64,000 bases of DNA from Pseudomonas laurylsulfativorans (GTDB lineage Bacteria > Pseudomonadota > Gammaproteobacteria > Pseudomonadales > Pseudomonadaceae). Positions 37,418-47,395 of the stretch are shown here, one piece after another (positions within the stretch are counted from its first letter, which is position 1; every line of letters begins with the position of its first letter). Where the stretch lies: positions 620,001 through 684,000 of the forward strand of contig NZ_MUJK01000002.1 of NCBI RefSeq assembly GCF_002906155.1. Direction: 5' to 3'. A program made the position numbers and the translations under genes. The notes below the pieces were generated by a model, which did no database searches, was not told the DNA's origin, and saw only the letters and a list, made by a program, of their open reading frames with translations.

Positions 37418-38209
37418 GTGGCTTTTGTACAACTCGCCGAGGGCGAACTGCATTACCAACTCGATGGGCCGGTCGATGCGCCGGTGCTGGTGCTGTCCAA
37501 CTCCCTGGGCACTGACCTGCACATGTGGGACGCGCAGATCCCAGCGTTTACCGAGCATTTTCGCGTGTTGCGTTTTGACACCCGTGGTCACGGCCAATCG
37601 CTGGTGACGCCGGGCCCGTACAGCATCGAGCAACTGGGCCACGACGTGCTCGCCTTGCTGGATGCCTTGCACATCGAACGCGCGCATTTCTGCGGATTGT
37701 CCATGGGCGGGCTGATCGGCCAGTGGCTGGGAATCAATGCCGGTTTACGCCTGAACAAGCTGATCGTGTGCAACACCGCAGCGAAAATCGGCGATACGTC
37801 GGTGTGGGACCCGCGCATTGAAATGGTGCTGCGCGATGGTCAGGCGGCCATGGTTGCCCTGCGCGATGCGTCGATTGCCCGCTGGTTCACCGCGGATTTT
37901 TCCGAGGCCAATCCGGCAGCTGCCAAGCAAATCACCGACATGCTCGCAGCCACTTCGCCCGAAGGTTACGCGGCCAACTGCGCGGCGGTGCGCGATGCCG
38001 ATTTCCGCGAGCAGTTGTCCTCGATCAAGGCGCCGCTGCTGGTGATCGCAGGCGCTCTGGATGCGGTGACGCCGCCGTCCGGCGGGCACTTCATTCAGGA
38101 ACATGTGCCGGGCGCCGAGTACGCCGAGTTCTATGCGGCACACTTGTCCAACGTCCAGGCAGGCAACGCGTTCAGCGAGCGCGTGCTGGCGTTTCTGTCG
38201 GCTGATTGA
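37418..38209 (+). CDS. pcaD: 3-oxoadipate enol-lactonase
   Basis: 263 aa with a GTG start at 37418, supported by GAAGGAG at 37403-37409. It is an alpha/beta hydrolase with nucleophile elbow FCGLSMGGLIGQW (Ser near residue 93) and catalytic His in YAAHLSNVQAGNAF near the C-terminus. It hydrolyses beta-ketoadipate enol-lactone to beta-ketoadipate, the inducer of PcaR. pcaC follows at 10 bp. Confidence 0.95.
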   Translation: MAFVQLAEGELHYQLDGPVDAPVLVLSNSLGTDLHMWDAQIPAFTEHFRVLRFDTRGHGQSLVTPGPYSIEQLGHDVLALLDALHIERAHFCGLSMGGLIGQWLGINAGLRLNKLIVCNTAAKIGDTSVWDPRIEMVLRDGQAAMVALRDASIARWFTADFSEANPAAAKQITDMLAATSPEGYAANCAAVRDADFREQLSSIKAPLLVIAGALDAVTPPSGGHFIQEHVPGAEYAEFYAAHLSNVQAGNAFSERVLAFLSAD

Positions 38210-38219
38210 GGGTTTTCCT

Positions 38220-38612
38220 GTGGATGAGAAACAACGTTACGACGAGGGGATGGAAGTCCGTCGCGCGGTACTGGGCGACGCCCACGTCGACCGAAGCCTG
38301 ACAACCCTGACCGAGTTCAACTCGGAGTTCCAGGAGATGATCACCCGTCACGCCTGGGGCGACATCTGGACCCGCCCGGGCCTGCCGCGCCACACCCGCA
38401 GCCTGATCACCATCGCCATGCTGATCGGCATGAACCGCGAGGGCGAACTCAAACTGCACCTGCGCGCCGCTGCCAACAACGGCGTGAGCCGTGGCGAGAT
38501 CAAGGAAGTGATCATGCAGAGTGCGATCTACTGCGGGATTCCGGCGGCCAATGCGACCTTCCACCTGGCGGAGTCGGTGTGGGATGAGTTGGGGGTTGAG
38601 TCGCGGGAATAG
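38220..38612 (+). CDS. pcaC: 4-carboxymuconolactone decarboxylase
   Basis: 130 aa from GTG 38220, the standard PcaC length. The CMD domain has TRHAWGDIWTRPGLPRHTRS and LHLRAAANNGVSRGEIKEVI, including the conserved His-containing helix, and QSAIYCGIPAANATF. It removes the carboxyl group from 4-carboxymuconolactone to give the enol-lactone. It is a separate gene rather than a PcaD-PcaC fusion. Last gene of the pcaTBDC set. Confidence 0.95.
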   Translation: MDEKQRYDEGMEVRRAVLGDAHVDRSLTTLTEFNSEFQEMITRHAWGDIWTRPGLPRHTRSLITIAMLIGMNREGELKLHLRAAANNGVSRGEIKEVIMQSAIYCGIPAANATFHLAESVWDELGVESRE

Positions 38613-38629
38613 AATGATCGCATGACACC

Positions 38630-38713
38630 TGTAGGAGCCGGCTTGCCGGCGAAGGGGCCTCTGGATGATGCGTTGTTTTCGAGGACGCCTTCGCTGGCAA
38701 GCCAGCTCCTACA
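38630..38713. repeat. REP inverted pair
   Basis: TGTAGGAGCCGGCTTGCCGG ... CTGGCAAGCCAGCTCCTACA, between the convergent pcaC and porin genes. It ends 4 bp from the porin stop. Confidence 0.88.
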
Positions 38714-38717
38714 GGGT

Positions 38718-39977
38718 TTAGAGCAGGCTGATCGGATAGCTGATGATCAGGCGGTTTTCATCGAACTCGTTGTTGCTGTAGTCGCGACGCATGGTCGAGT
38801 TGCGCCATTTCAGGTTCAGGTCTTTCAGCGCACCACTCTGCACGGTGTAGCCCAGCTCCGATTCACGTCCCCATTCCTTGCCGTCAGTGATGCTGCCGGT
38901 GTGCACGTTGTCGCCACTGATGTAGCGGTTCATCAGGGTCAGACCCGGCACGCCGAGGGCGGCGAAGTTGTAGTCGTGGCGTACTTGCCATGAGCGTTCC
39001 TGGGCGTTGTCGTAGCTGGAGTTGTAGCTGTCGTTGGCCAGGGTGCCGCCGCTGGTGCCGTTGACCCGCATCCAGGCGTTGTCGCCGGTGAGTTTTTGCA
39101 GGCCCACGTAGAAGGTGTTACCGCCGTATTTGGCCGAAAACAAGCCGTACAGGGTTTTGTTGTCCAGCTCGCCGGCCCGGGCGCTGCCGTCATCCTTGCC
39201 ATAGAAGAAGCCCAGGTTGGCGCCCAGAGTCCAGTCGCCAAGCGGTTGGCTGTGAATCAAATTGACGAATTGCTGGCTGTAGATGTCCTTCAGTTCGGCG
39301 TTCCACAGGCCGATCTGGGTACGTTTGTCGTTGAACATGTACTCGCCGCCCTGGAAGTTGAAACGGTCGGAGGTGAACGCGGCTTTGCCGGTCATCGACA
39401 TGTCGTCCATGCTGCTGTCGTCGCGCGGGCTGTTCTGACGGAACTGGCCGCCGTAGAGCGTCAGGCCATTGATTTCCTTCGAGGTGATCTGGCCGCCACG
39501 GAAGGTTTGCGGCAGCGAACGGCCATCGTCCGAGCGCAGGATCGGCAATACTGGCATCCACTCGCCGACCTTGATTTCGGTCTGCGACAGCTTGGCCTTG
39601 AACGCCACGTTGGTGCGGCCGAAGTTATCTGCCGGGCGACCGTCGTGATCCAGCGGCAGCAGTTGCGTGCCGCCGGTGCCTTTGCCGCCGTCGAGCTTCA
39701 CCGAATACAAACCGAGCACATCCATGCCGAATCCGACAGTGCCCTGGGTGAACCCGGACTTGGCGTCGAGGATGAAACTCTGCGTCCACTCCTCAGCCTT
39801 GCCTTGGGCCTTGGTCGGGTTGGTGAAGTTGCGGTTGATGTAGAAGTTGCGCAGGTTCAGGTTGACCTTGGCGCCTTCGACAAAACCCGATTCTTCGGCG
39901 CTGGCGGGCAGGGCAGCGCTGGCCAGGGTCATGGCGATCAGGCTGGGAACGAAGTACTGCGCGGAAGAAGGCGTCAT
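38718..39977 (-). CDS. pcaP: OprD-family outer-membrane porin (PcaP/OpdK-like)
   Basis: 419 aa. A signal peptide (FVPSLIAMTLASAALPASA-E) precedes an 18-strand OprD barrel. FVEGAKVNLNLRNFYINRNF at the mature N-terminus, ERSWQVRHDYNFAALGVPGL and the C-terminal NRLIISYPISLL are OprD-family marks. OprD/OpdK subfamilies take up basic amino acids or aromatic acids. Here a PcaR box identical to that of pcaR lies about 210 bp upstream, and the gene abuts the pca cluster, so an aromatic-acid channel is likely. This matches the porin pcaP of the P. putida pca cluster. Confidence 0.85.
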   Translation of the reverse strand: MTPSSAQYFVPSLIAMTLASAALPASAEESGFVEGAKVNLNLRNFYINRNFTNPTKAQGKAEEWTQSFILDAKSGFTQGTVGFGMDVLGLYSVKLDGGKGTGGTQLLPLDHDGRPADNFGRTNVAFKAKLSQTEIKVGEWMPVLPILRSDDGRSLPQTFRGGQITSKEINGLTLYGGQFRQNSPRDDSSMDDMSMTGKAAFTSDRFNFQGGEYMFNDKRTQIGLWNAELKDIYSQQFVNLIHSQPLGDWTLGANLGFFYGKDDGSARAGELDNKTLYGLFSAKYGGNTFYVGLQKLTGDNAWMRVNGTSGGTLANDSYNSSYDNAQERSWQVRHDYNFAALGVPGLTLMNRYISGDNVHTGSITDGKEWGRESELGYTVQSGALKDLNLKWRNSTMRRDYSNNEFDENRLIISYPISLL

Positions 39978-40186
39978 GGGCTCGGGTCTCTCTAATTCTT
40001 TGGGATGAAGCGGGGTGATGCCGCAACCCTGGGTTGCAGACGAATATTCGAAATCAGCACAAACGAAGCGGATCAGCCGGAGAGGGCGGGGCGCGGGGGC
40101 ATGGCGTCGAACCTGTTGTTATTGGTTTTGTGGTTCGGATGGTGCGTGGAATGTACTGAATGGTTCAATTGTTGAAAACGGATTTT

Positions 40187-40201
40187 GGGCGATTATCGAA
40201 C
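40187..40201 (-). promoter_or_regulatory. PcaR box before the porin gene
   Basis: GGGCGATTATCGAAC, the reverse complement of GTTCGATAATCGCCC and identical over 15 bp to the box before pcaR. It is oriented toward the porin gene. Confidence 0.78.
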
Positions 40202-40236
40202 GAAGATTGCCGCTGACTTTGTATTGATAGTGCGGG

Positions 40237-40335
40237 CCCCATCGCGGGCAAGCCCGCTCCCACAGTTGCCCGGTATGGACGCAAATTCTGTGTTCATAAA
40301 AGAACCCTGTGGGAGCGGGCTTGCCCGCGATGGGG
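40237..40335. repeat. REP inverted pair, GCGGGC variant
   Basis: ATCGCGGGCAAGCCCGCTCC on the left and GGAGCGGGCTTGCCCGCGAT on the right, between the PcaR box and the emhC terminator. Confidence 0.9.
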
Positions 40336-40370
40336 TCGGATTTAACAATGCACCTTTTCCCGCAGGCAAC

Positions 40371-40403
40371 AAAAAGCCCACCATTCGGTGGGCTTCGTGT
40401 TTT
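40371..40403 (-). terminator. Terminator of emhABC
   Basis: Stem GCCCACC / GGTGGGC, loop ATTC. On the minus strand it is followed by TTTTT. 11 bp past the emhC stop. Confidence 0.88.
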
Positions 40404-40413
40404 CACAGCGCTA

Positions 40414-41874
40414 TCAGAAGTACTTCATCTTCGGCGCTTCTTCTTTCAACGGCTCGTTCTTTGCCGTCTGTTCGTTCCAGCCACCGCCCAGGGCCTTGTA
40501 CAGGTTTACCTGGCTGACCAGTTGCGCCAGGCGGTCGGTGATCAGTACCTGTTGCGCACTGAACAGCTGACGCTGGGCATCGAGGAAGGTCAGGTTGCTG
40601 TCGACACCGATGCGGTAACGACGCTCGGCCAGCCGGTAGTAGTCCTGGTTGGCACTGACGAAATCTTTCTGTGCCTGCAACTGCTGGACGTAGGTCTGGC
40701 GGGCGGCCAGGCCGTCGGCGACTTCCTGGAAGGCCGTTTGAATGGACTTCTCGTAGTTCGCCACGCCGATGTCTTTCTGGATTTTCGAGTAATCCAGGCT
40801 GGCGCTCAGGGCGCCGGCGTTGAAGATCGGCAGGTTGATCTGCGGCTGGAACAGCCAGGTACCCGAACCGCCCTTGAACAGACCGGACAGGTCCGGGCTC
40901 AGGGTGCCGGCATTGGCTGTCAGGCTGATGCTCGGGAAGAACGCAGCCCGCGCCGCGCCGATGTTGGCGTTGGCGGCCTTGAGGTTGTACTCGGCCTGAA
41001 GGATGTCCGGACGACGATGCAACAGGTCCGACGGCAGGCCGGGCGGAACGTCGCTCAGCAAGTTGTCGTCAAGCGGTTTGGCCGCTTGCAGGTTGGCCGG
41101 GATACCGGTGCCGAGCAGCAGCACCAGGCTGTTCTCGTCCTGCGCGACCTGACGGGTGTACTTGGCCAGTTGTGCACGGGCGTTTTCCACCGAGGTGCGC
41201 GACTGAGCCAGGTCCAGGGCCGAGGCGACGCCGACTTCGTTGCTGCGGGCGGTGAGCTTGTAGCTCTCCTCGAAGGCGGCCAGGGTGTCCTGGGTCAGCT
41301 TGTACAGCTCCTTGTCGGCCTGCCAGGTCAGGTAGGCATTGGCCACGCTGGCCACCAGGCTGATCTGTGTGCTGCGACGGCCTTCTTCAGTGGCGAAGTA
41401 CTTCTGCAGGGCTTCTTCGTTCAGGCTGCGAACCCGACCGAACAGGTCGAGTTCATAGGCGCTGACGCCAACAGTTGCCGAGTAGGAACTGGTGATGCCG
41501 GCTTCGCCGGTCTGCGAAGCGTTAGCCGGAACCCGCTGCCGGCTGCCAGTGCCGTTGGCCGAGACGGCCGGGAACAAATCGGCGCGGGAGATGCGGTACT
41601 GCGCGGCAAACGCATCGATGTTCAGGGCCGCGACACGCAGGTCACGGTTGTTTTCCAGGGCCACCTGGATCAGCTGTTGCAGCGCCGGGTCATGGAAAAA
41701 CTGCTTCCAGCCCTGCTCGGCAGCCGCTTGCGCCGGTGCCTGGGCCGGCGAGTACGCCAGGCCCTGCGGGTACTGGCCCGCCACCGGTGCTTCGGGCTGC
41801 TGATAATCAGGTATCAGCGAGCAGCCACCGAGCACGAAGGCGGCGACTGCCAGGGAGAGTAGCGACTTGCTCAT
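40414..41874 (-). CDS. emhC: RND efflux outer-membrane channel (EmhC/TtgC/OprM type)
   Basis: 486-aa lipoprotein: signal with lipobox VLGGC-S. The TolC-fold repeats include [20 protein letters not shown] and a second half beginning [20 protein letters not shown], the usual duplicated RPDI motif. It forms the outer-membrane trimer of a tripartite pump. Its start touches the emhB stop. Equivalent names are ttgC in P. putida and oprM in P. aeruginosa. Confidence 0.92.
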   Translation of the reverse strand: MSKSLLSLAVAAFVLGGCSLIPDYQQPEAPVAGQYPQGLAYSPAQAPAQAAAEQGWKQFFHDPALQQLIQVALENNRDLRVAALNIDAFAAQYRISRADLFPAVSANGTGSRQRVPANASQTGEAGITSSYSATVGVSAYELDLFGRVRSLNEEALQKYFATEEGRRSTQISLVASVANAYLTWQADKELYKLTQDTLAAFEESYKLTARSNEVGVASALDLAQSRTSVENARAQLAKYTRQVAQDENSLVLLLGTGIPANLQAAKPLDDNLLSDVPPGLPSDLLHRRPDILQAEYNLKAANANIGAARAAFFPSISLTANAGTLSPDLSGLFKGGSGTWLFQPQINLPIFNAGALSASLDYSKIQKDIGVANYEKSIQTAFQEVADGLAARQTYVQQLQAQKDFVSANQDYYRLAERRYRIGVDSNLTFLDAQRQLFSAQQVLITDRLAQLVSQVNLYKALGGGWNEQTAKNEPLKEEAPKMKYF

Positions 41875-44800
41875 TAGCCAGCCTCTTTAGGAGTTTCAGT
41901 AGCGTCATCCTGGTCGACCTTTTTACGTTGGCCAATGGACGACACGGTGACGAAAAACAGCGGGACCCAGAAGATCGCCAGCACAGTGGCGGTGATCATA
42001 CCGCCGATCACGCCGGTACCGATTGCATGTTGGCTACCGGAACCTGCGCCCGTGGATATCGCCAGTGGTACCACACCGAGGACGAAGGCGAGCGAGGTCA
42101 TGATGATCGGTCGCAGACGCATGCGGCAGGCTTCGATCGCCGCGTCGCGCAGGCTACGCCCTTGTTCATGCAGTTCCTTTGCAAATTCGACAATCAGAAT
42201 GGCGTTTTTCGCCGCCAGACCGATAGTCGTCAACAAACCTACCTGGAAGTACACGTCATTGGACAAACCGCGCAGGCTGGTGGCCATCAGTGCACCGATG
42301 ATCCCCAGCGGTACCACCAACATGACCGCGATCGGAATCGACCAGCTTTCATACAACGCCGCCAGACACAGGAACACCATCAGCAGCGACAGGGCGTACA
42401 GCGCTGGCGCTTGCGAACCGGACAGACGTTCTTCGTACGACAGGCCGGTCCAGGAAATACCGACACCCGCCGGCAGTTTCTTGGCAATGGCTTCGACTTC
42501 GAGCATGGCTTCACCGGTGGAATAGCCTGGCGCCGGGGCACCGAGGATTTCCATCGCTTCCACACCGTTGTAGCGGGCCAGTTTCGGCGAACCGTAGATC
42601 CACTCGCCCTTGGCGAACGCCGAGAACGGAACCATGGTGCCGGCGCTGTTGCGCACGTACCACTTCTGCAGGTCTTCAGGGCCCATTCGAGAGCCTGGCT
42701 TGCCTTGCACGTAAACCTTCTTCACCCGACCACGGTCGATGAAGTCGTTGACGTAGCTACTGCCCAGGGCAATCGACAGGGTGTTGTTGATGTCGGCGAT
42801 GGTAATGCCCAGGGCACTGGCCTTCTCGTCATCGATTTCCAGCTGGTATTGCGGTTCGTCGTTCAGGCCGTTCGGACGCACCTGAGTCAGAATCTTGCTT
42901 TGCGCGGCCATACCAAGGAACTGGTTACGCGCTTCCATCAGTTTTTCGTGACCGATACCGGCGCGGTCCTGCAGGAACACGTCGAAACCGGTGGCGTTAC
43001 CCAGTTCCAGTACCGCCGGTGGCGCGAAGGCGAACACCATGGCATCGCGGAAGGTGAAGAAGTGCTGCTGGGCACGGGCCGCCACCTTGAACACGTTGTT
43101 GTCGGCGTTACGTTCGTCCCAAGGACGCAGCATGATGAACGCCATACCCGAGCTCTGGCCACGGCCGGCGAAGTTGAAGCCGGTCACGGTAAACACCGAG
43201 TTCACCGCATCGCCTTCGCCGCCATCCTTGCCAGGGCGCAGGAGGAATTCACGCATTTCATCGACGACCACTTGGGTACGCTGGGCGGTGGAACCGGCCG
43301 GGGTTTGCACCTGGGCGAACAGTACACCCTGGTCTTCTTCCGGCAGGAACGCCGTTGGAATGCGGGTGAACAGCCAGATCATGCCAACCACGATCAGCAG
43401 GTACGCCAGCAGGTACGGGATCTTGCGCTGCAGGATATTGCCGACACCACGTTCGTAGCCACGAACGCCGCGGTCGAAATTGCGGTTGAACCAGCCAAAG
43501 AAACCGCGTTTCGGGGTGCCGTGTTCGCCTTTCGGGATCGGCTTGAGCATGGTTGCGCAAAGCGCCGGGGTGAAGATCAGTGCAACCAGTACCGACAGGG
43601 CCATGGCCGAGACGATGGTGATCGAGAACTGCTTGTAGATCACACCGGTGGAACCGCTGAAGAACGCCATCGGCAGCAAAACCGCCGACAGCACCAGGGC
43701 GATACCGACCAGTGCGCCCTGGATCTGGCCCATGGACTTCTTGGTGGCTTCCTTGGGTGACAGGCCTTCCTCGCTCATCACCCGTTCGACGTTTTCCACC
43801 ACGACGATGGCGTCGTCCACCAGCAAGCCGATGGCCAGCACCATGCCGAACATGGTCAGGGTGTTGATGCTGAACCCGGCGGCCGCGAGGATGCCGAACG
43901 TACCGAGCAATACCACCGGTACGGTCATGGTGGTGATCACCGTGGCGCGGAAGTTTTGCAGGAACAGGAACATCACCAGGAACACCAGCGCGATCGCTTC
44001 GACCAGGGTGTGAACCACGCCCTTGATCGATTCCGTTACGACCGGGGTGGTGTCATACGGGAACACCACTTCCATCCCTTGCGGGAAGAACGGCTTGAGG
44101 CTGTCGATGGTTGTGCGCAGGGCCTTGGCGGTATCCAGAGCGTTGGCGCCAGTGGCCAGTTTCACCGCCAGACCGGAAGCCGGGGCACCGTTGAACTGGG
44201 CGTTGATGCTGTAGTTCTCACCACCCAGACCGACTTCGGCAACGTCTTTCAAGCGAACCTGGGAACCGTCCTTGTTGACCTTGAGCAGAATCTTGTCGAA
44301 TTGCTCCGCGGTCTGCAGACGGGTCTTGCCAATGATCGTCGCGTTCAACTGGGTGCCGGGCAGGGCAGGCAGGCCGCCGAGCTGGCCGGACGACACCTGG
44401 ACGTTCTGCGCGGCGATGGCGGTTTTGACGTCGATCGGGGTCAGGTTGTAGTTGTTCAACTTGGCCGGGTCCAGCCAGATACGCATGGCGTACTGCGAAC
44501 CGAACACCTGGAAGTCGCCGACACCGGCGGTCCGGGAGATCGGGTCCTGCATGTTCGACACGATGTAGTTGGACAGGTCGTCCTTGGTCATGCTGCCGTC
44601 ACGCGACACCACGCCGATCACCAACAGGAAGTTCTTCACCGCCTTGGTGACGCGGATACCCTGCTGTTGCACTTCTTGCGGCAGCAACGGGGTGGCCAGG
44701 TTCAGCTTGTTCTGCACCTGAACCTGTGCGGTGTCGGAGTTGGTGCCTTGCTCGAAGGTCGCGGTAATGGTCATGGTGCCGTCGGAGTTACTTTCCGACG

Positions 44801-45035
44801 AGACATAACGCAGGTTGTCGATACCGTTGAGCTGTTGCTCGATCACCTGAACCACGGTGTCCTGTACCGTTTGTGCCGAAGCACCCGGGTAGGTCACGGA
44901 GATGGCGATCGCTGGAGGCGCAATGCTCGGGTACTGGTTGATCGGCAACCGGAGGATCGATAGTGCCCCGACCAACATGATCACCAGGGCAATTACCCAG
45001 GCGAAAATCGGACGGTCGATAAAAAATTTCGACAT
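41874..45035 (-). CDS. emhB: RND efflux permease (EmhB/TtgB/MexB type)
   Basis: 1053 aa, the HAE1 RND transporter size. [20 protein letters not shown] opens the protein, [20 protein letters not shown] has the two proton-relay aspartates of TM4, and [20 protein letters not shown] is in TM10-11. Two large periplasmic domains form the drug-binding porter. It exports hydrophobic compounds, antibiotics and aromatics by proton antiport. It is the middle gene of emhABC, 3 bp after emhA. Confidence 0.96.
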   Translation of the reverse strand: MSKFFIDRPIFAWVIALVIMLVGALSILRLPINQYPSIAPPAIAISVTYPGASAQTVQDTVVQVIEQQLNGIDNLRYVSSESNSDGTMTITATFEQGTNSDTAQVQVQNKLNLATPLLPQEVQQQGIRVTKAVKNFLLVIGVVSRDGSMTKDDLSNYIVSNMQDPISRTAGVGDFQVFGSQYAMRIWLDPAKLNNYNLTPIDVKTAIAAQNVQVSSGQLGGLPALPGTQLNATIIGKTRLQTAEQFDKILLKVNKDGSQVRLKDVAEVGLGGENYSINAQFNGAPASGLAVKLATGANALDTAKALRTTIDSLKPFFPQGMEVVFPYDTTPVVTESIKGVVHTLVEAIALVFLVMFLFLQNFRATVITTMTVPVVLLGTFGILAAAGFSINTLTMFGMVLAIGLLVDDAIVVVENVERVMSEEGLSPKEATKKSMGQIQGALVGIALVLSAVLLPMAFFSGSTGVIYKQFSITIVSAMALSVLVALIFTPALCATMLKPIPKGEHGTPKRGFFGWFNRNFDRGVRGYERGVGNILQRKIPYLLAYLLIVVGMIWLFTRIPTAFLPEEDQGVLFAQVQTPAGSTAQRTQVVVDEMREFLLRPGKDGGEGDAVNSVFTVTGFNFAGRGQSSGMAFIMLRPWDERNADNNVFKVAARAQQHFFTFRDAMVFAFAPPAVLELGNATGFDVFLQDRAGIGHEKLMEARNQFLGMAAQSKILTQVRPNGLNDEPQYQLEIDDEKASALGITIADINNTLSIALGSSYVNDFIDRGRVKKVYVQGKPGSRMGPEDLQKWYVRNSAGTMVPFSAFAKGEWIYGSPKLARYNGVEAMEILGAPAPGYSTGEAMLEVEAIAKKLPAGVGISWTGLSYEERLSGSQAPALYALSLLMVFLCLAALYESWSIPIAVMLVVPLGIIGALMATSLRGLSNDVYFQVGLLTTIGLAAKNAILIVEFAKELHEQGRSLRDAAIEACRMRLRPIIMTSLAFVLGVVPLAISTGAGSGSQHAIGTGVIGGMITATVLAIFWVPLFFVTVSSIGQRKKVDQDDATETPKEAG

Positions 45036-45038
45036 GGT

Positions 45039-46196
45039 TTACTCCCCTTTGCCGCCGGAGGCTTTATCAGCTGCCTGGGCGGGGGCCGGGTTCTTTGCGG
45101 CTACGTTGGTCGCTTCACTGGCCTTGACTTCGATGCCAGGTTTGACGAATTGCAGACCTTCGGTGATCAGGCGATCGCCGGCTTTCAGGCCATCTTCGAT
45201 CAGCCACTGGTTACCGACGGTGCGGTTGGCCTTGAGTTGACGCAGTTCGACCTTGTTGTCCGGGCCGACAACCAGTGCGGTCGGTGTACCTTTGAGGTCG
45301 CGGGTCACGCCTTGCTGCGGGGCCAGGATCGCCGCGCTGTTCACACCGGCCAGCAACTTGGCGTGCACGAACATGCCAGGCAGAAGCGTGTGGTCAGGGT
45401 TCGGGAAAATGGCGCGCAGGGTGACGGAACCGGTGGTCTGGTCAACCGAGATTTCGGAGAACTCCAGCTTGCCGTCCAGCTTGTAGTCGCTGCCGTCTTC
45501 GAGGGTCAGCTTGACCGAGGCCGCGTTATCGCCGGCTTTTTGCAGGCGACCGCTTTCCAGCTCACGGCGCAATTGCAATAACTCGACCGAGGACTGCGTC
45601 ACGTCGACGTAGATCGGGTCGATTTGCTGAATCACCGCCATCGCATCGACCTGGGCATTGCTGACCAGTGCGCCTTCGGTCACCGAGGAGCGGCCGATAC
45701 GGCCGGTCAACGGGGCATAGACCTTGGTGTAGCGCACGTTGATCTGAGCGGTTTGCAGCGCGGCTTCCGATTGCAGGCGGTTGGCCACGGCGGTGTCGTA
45801 TTCCTGACGGCTTACGGCTTGTTCGTCGACCAGTTGCTTGTAGCGATCGGAAACCGACTTGGTCGAACGCAGGTTGGCTTCGGCGCTGGCGAGCGTAGCT
45901 TCATAGATCGAAGGGTCGATCTGATAGAGCTGCTGGCCGGCCTTGACGTCGCTGCCTTCCTTGAACAGGCGCTTGAGAATGATGCCGTTGACCTGAGGAC
46001 GGACTTCGGCAATGCGGAACGCACTGGTACGGCCGGGCAGATCGGATGTCAGGGTGAAAGCTTGCGGTTGCAGAGTCACGACGCCGACCTGAGGCGGTGG
46101 GGCGGCCGGTGCTGCCTCTTCCTTTTTGCATCCGCTGAGTAGCGATGCCAAGGCGACGGCGGCGACCAGGGCGGTAACGGCTGGCTTGAATTGCAT
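45039..46196 (-). CDS. emhA: RND efflux periplasmic adaptor (EmhA/TtgA/MexA type)
   Basis: 385-aa lipoprotein with lipobox LLSGC-K. Membrane-fusion-protein order is clear: a beta-barrel/lipoyl half (VTLQPQAFTLTSDLPGRTSA, IILKRLFKEGSDVKAGQQLY), an alpha-helical hairpin, then VYAPLTGRIGRSSVTEGALV. A low-complexity C-terminus is rich in Ala and Lys. It joins EmhB and EmhC. The gene is first in emhABC and diverges from emhR across the operator region. Confidence 0.94.
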   Translation of the reverse strand: MQFKPAVTALVAAVALASLLSGCKKEEAAPAAPPPQVGVVTLQPQAFTLTSDLPGRTSAFRIAEVRPQVNGIILKRLFKEGSDVKAGQQLYQIDPSIYEATLASAEANLRSTKSVSDRYKQLVDEQAVSRQEYDTAVANRLQSEAALQTAQINVRYTKVYAPLTGRIGRSSVTEGALVSNAQVDAMAVIQQIDPIYVDVTQSSVELLQLRRELESGRLQKAGDNAASVKLTLEDGSDYKLDGKLEFSEISVDQTTGSVTLRAIFPNPDHTLLPGMFVHAKLLAGVNSAAILAPQQGVTRDLKGTPTALVVGPDNKVELRQLKANRTVGNQWLIEDGLKAGDRLITEGLQFVKPGIEVKASEATNVAAKNPAPAQAADKASGGKGE

Positions 46197-46283
46197 GAAA
46201 ATCCTCGGGTCAGGCGCGCAACGTGCGCACTAGAAAGGTGGAAGGTTGAAAAGTGTTTGCCGAGTGGATAAGTAGCTTGCTAA

Positions 46284-46317
46284 GGAATATACTTACGTAC
46301 ATGGCTGTTTGTAAATA
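46284..46317. promoter_or_regulatory. EmhR/TtgR operator
   Basis: On the minus strand it reads TATTTACAAACAGCCATG then TACGTAAGTATATTCC. From memory, it differs in about three positions from the TtgR operator of P. putida. It lies in the 277-bp divergent region, 88 bp before emhA and 157 bp before emhR, and would repress both. Confidence 0.85.
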
Positions 46318-46473
46318 CCCAGGCTGCGTATCAACGTCCTTACACAAGCCGTTACACAAGCCGTTGAAAGGTTGGAATTGTAGGCCGGGGACGAACCCCT
46401 AGAACGTTCGCCCCACTTTTATTCAGCTGATATTCAGACATCGCTGAAGCACCCTGATTGAGGTTGTACTGCC

Positions 46474-47106
46474 ATGGTCCGTCGTACCAAAGAGGAAGCT
46501 CAGGAAACCCGCGCGCAAATTCTCGTGGCGGCCGAAAAGGCCTTTTTCGAGCGAGGCGTGGCGCGCACGACCCTGGCGGACATCGCGACCCTGGCCGGCG
46601 TCACTCGCGGGGCTATTTACTGGCATTTCAGCAACAAGGCGGATCTGGTGCAGGCCATGCTCGATACCTTGCATGAGCCGCTGGAAGAAATGGCCAAGGC
46701 CAGCGAGAGCGAAGACGAACTCGATCCCCTGGGCTGCATGCGCAAGCTGCTGATTCATTTGTTTCATCAAATTGCGCTGGACCCGAAAACCCGACGCATT
46801 AATGAGATTCTGTTTCATAAGTGCGAATTCACCGATGAAATGTGCGACCTGCGCCAACAGCGCGTGGCAGCCAGCCTCGAATGCAATGTGCGAATCGGCC
46901 TGGCCCTGAGTAATGCCGTGAATCGCGGCCAGTTGCCGGAAAACCTCGACACTGCCCGCGCCGCCATCAGCCTGCATGCTTATATTGACGGCATTCTGTA
47001 CCAGTGGTTGCTGGCCCCCGACAGCTTTGAATTGCACACCGAAGCCGAGCGTTGGGTCGATACAGGGCTGGACATGCTGCGCTTGAGCCCGAGCCTGCGC
47101 AAATAA
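46474..47106 (+). CDS. emhR: TetR-family repressor of the RND pump (EmhR/TtgR)
   Basis: 210 aa, the same length as TtgR. The N-terminal HTH is [20 protein letters not shown] followed by [20 protein letters not shown], and [20 protein letters not shown] opens the protein as in TtgR/MexR-like TetR proteins. The C-terminal ligand domain includes [20 protein letters not shown], the multidrug pocket. Divergence from emhA over a TtgR-like operator gives the regulatory loop: drug binding releases repression. Confidence 0.95.
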   Translation: MVRRTKEEAQETRAQILVAAEKAFFERGVARTTLADIATLAGVTRGAIYWHFSNKADLVQAMLDTLHEPLEEMAKASESEDELDPLGCMRKLLIHLFHQIALDPKTRRINEILFHKCEFTDEMCDLRQQRVAASLECNVRIGLALSNAVNRGQLPENLDTARAAISLHAYIDGILYQWLLAPDSFELHTEAERWVDTGLDMLRLSPSLRK

Positions 47107-47291
47107 AGCAAAATGCGTAATCGGCGTCTTGTGTGTCAACCGTTGAAGCCGAAGATGAACAGTTCTTCACGCGCCCTTCGACAATGGGGTGCTTTTATAT
47201 ACTTACAGTCGGCAGGTTGACAGGTAGCAAGCTCAGTAATTTGTAGGGATTTTGTGTCGAGTCTGTGAGCATCTGCCGATGATCGCGGCCC

Positions 47292-47317
47292 CTGTGGGAG
47301 CAAGCTCGCTCCCACAG
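47292..47317. repeat. Solitary REP palindrome
   Basis: CTGTGGGAGC AAGCTC GCTCCCACAG: a compact perfect palindrome between emhR and the reductase terminator. Confidence 0.8.
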
Positions 47318-47343
47318 TGGATAGTGTCAAACCGTCAGATATT

Positions 47344-47377
47344 AAAAAGCCCCGGCTCTTTCGAGTCGGGGCTTTTG
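47344..47377 (-). terminator. Terminator of the old-yellow-enzyme gene
   Basis: AAAAGCCCCGGCTC TTTC GAGTCGGGGCTTTT, one G-T pair. It ends the minus-strand set arsR-MFS-reductase. Confidence 0.88.
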
Positions 47378-47395
47378 CGTTTCAATGGCTGCCGA

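Larger units (their letters stand above)
39978..40413. other. Intergenic region between the porin and emhC genes
   Basis: 436 bp without a gene. It holds the porin promoter region, the PcaR box at 40187-40201, a REP pair and the emhC terminator. Confidence 0.6.

Noticed and set aside
35948-37687. 579-codon open frame opposite pcaB
   Set aside because: It covers pcaB and parts of its neighbours on the other strand; only PcaB shows family motifs.
41736-43760. 674-codon open frame opposite emhB
   Set aside because: Antisense shadow of the RND gene, with the same composition bias and no recognisable motif.
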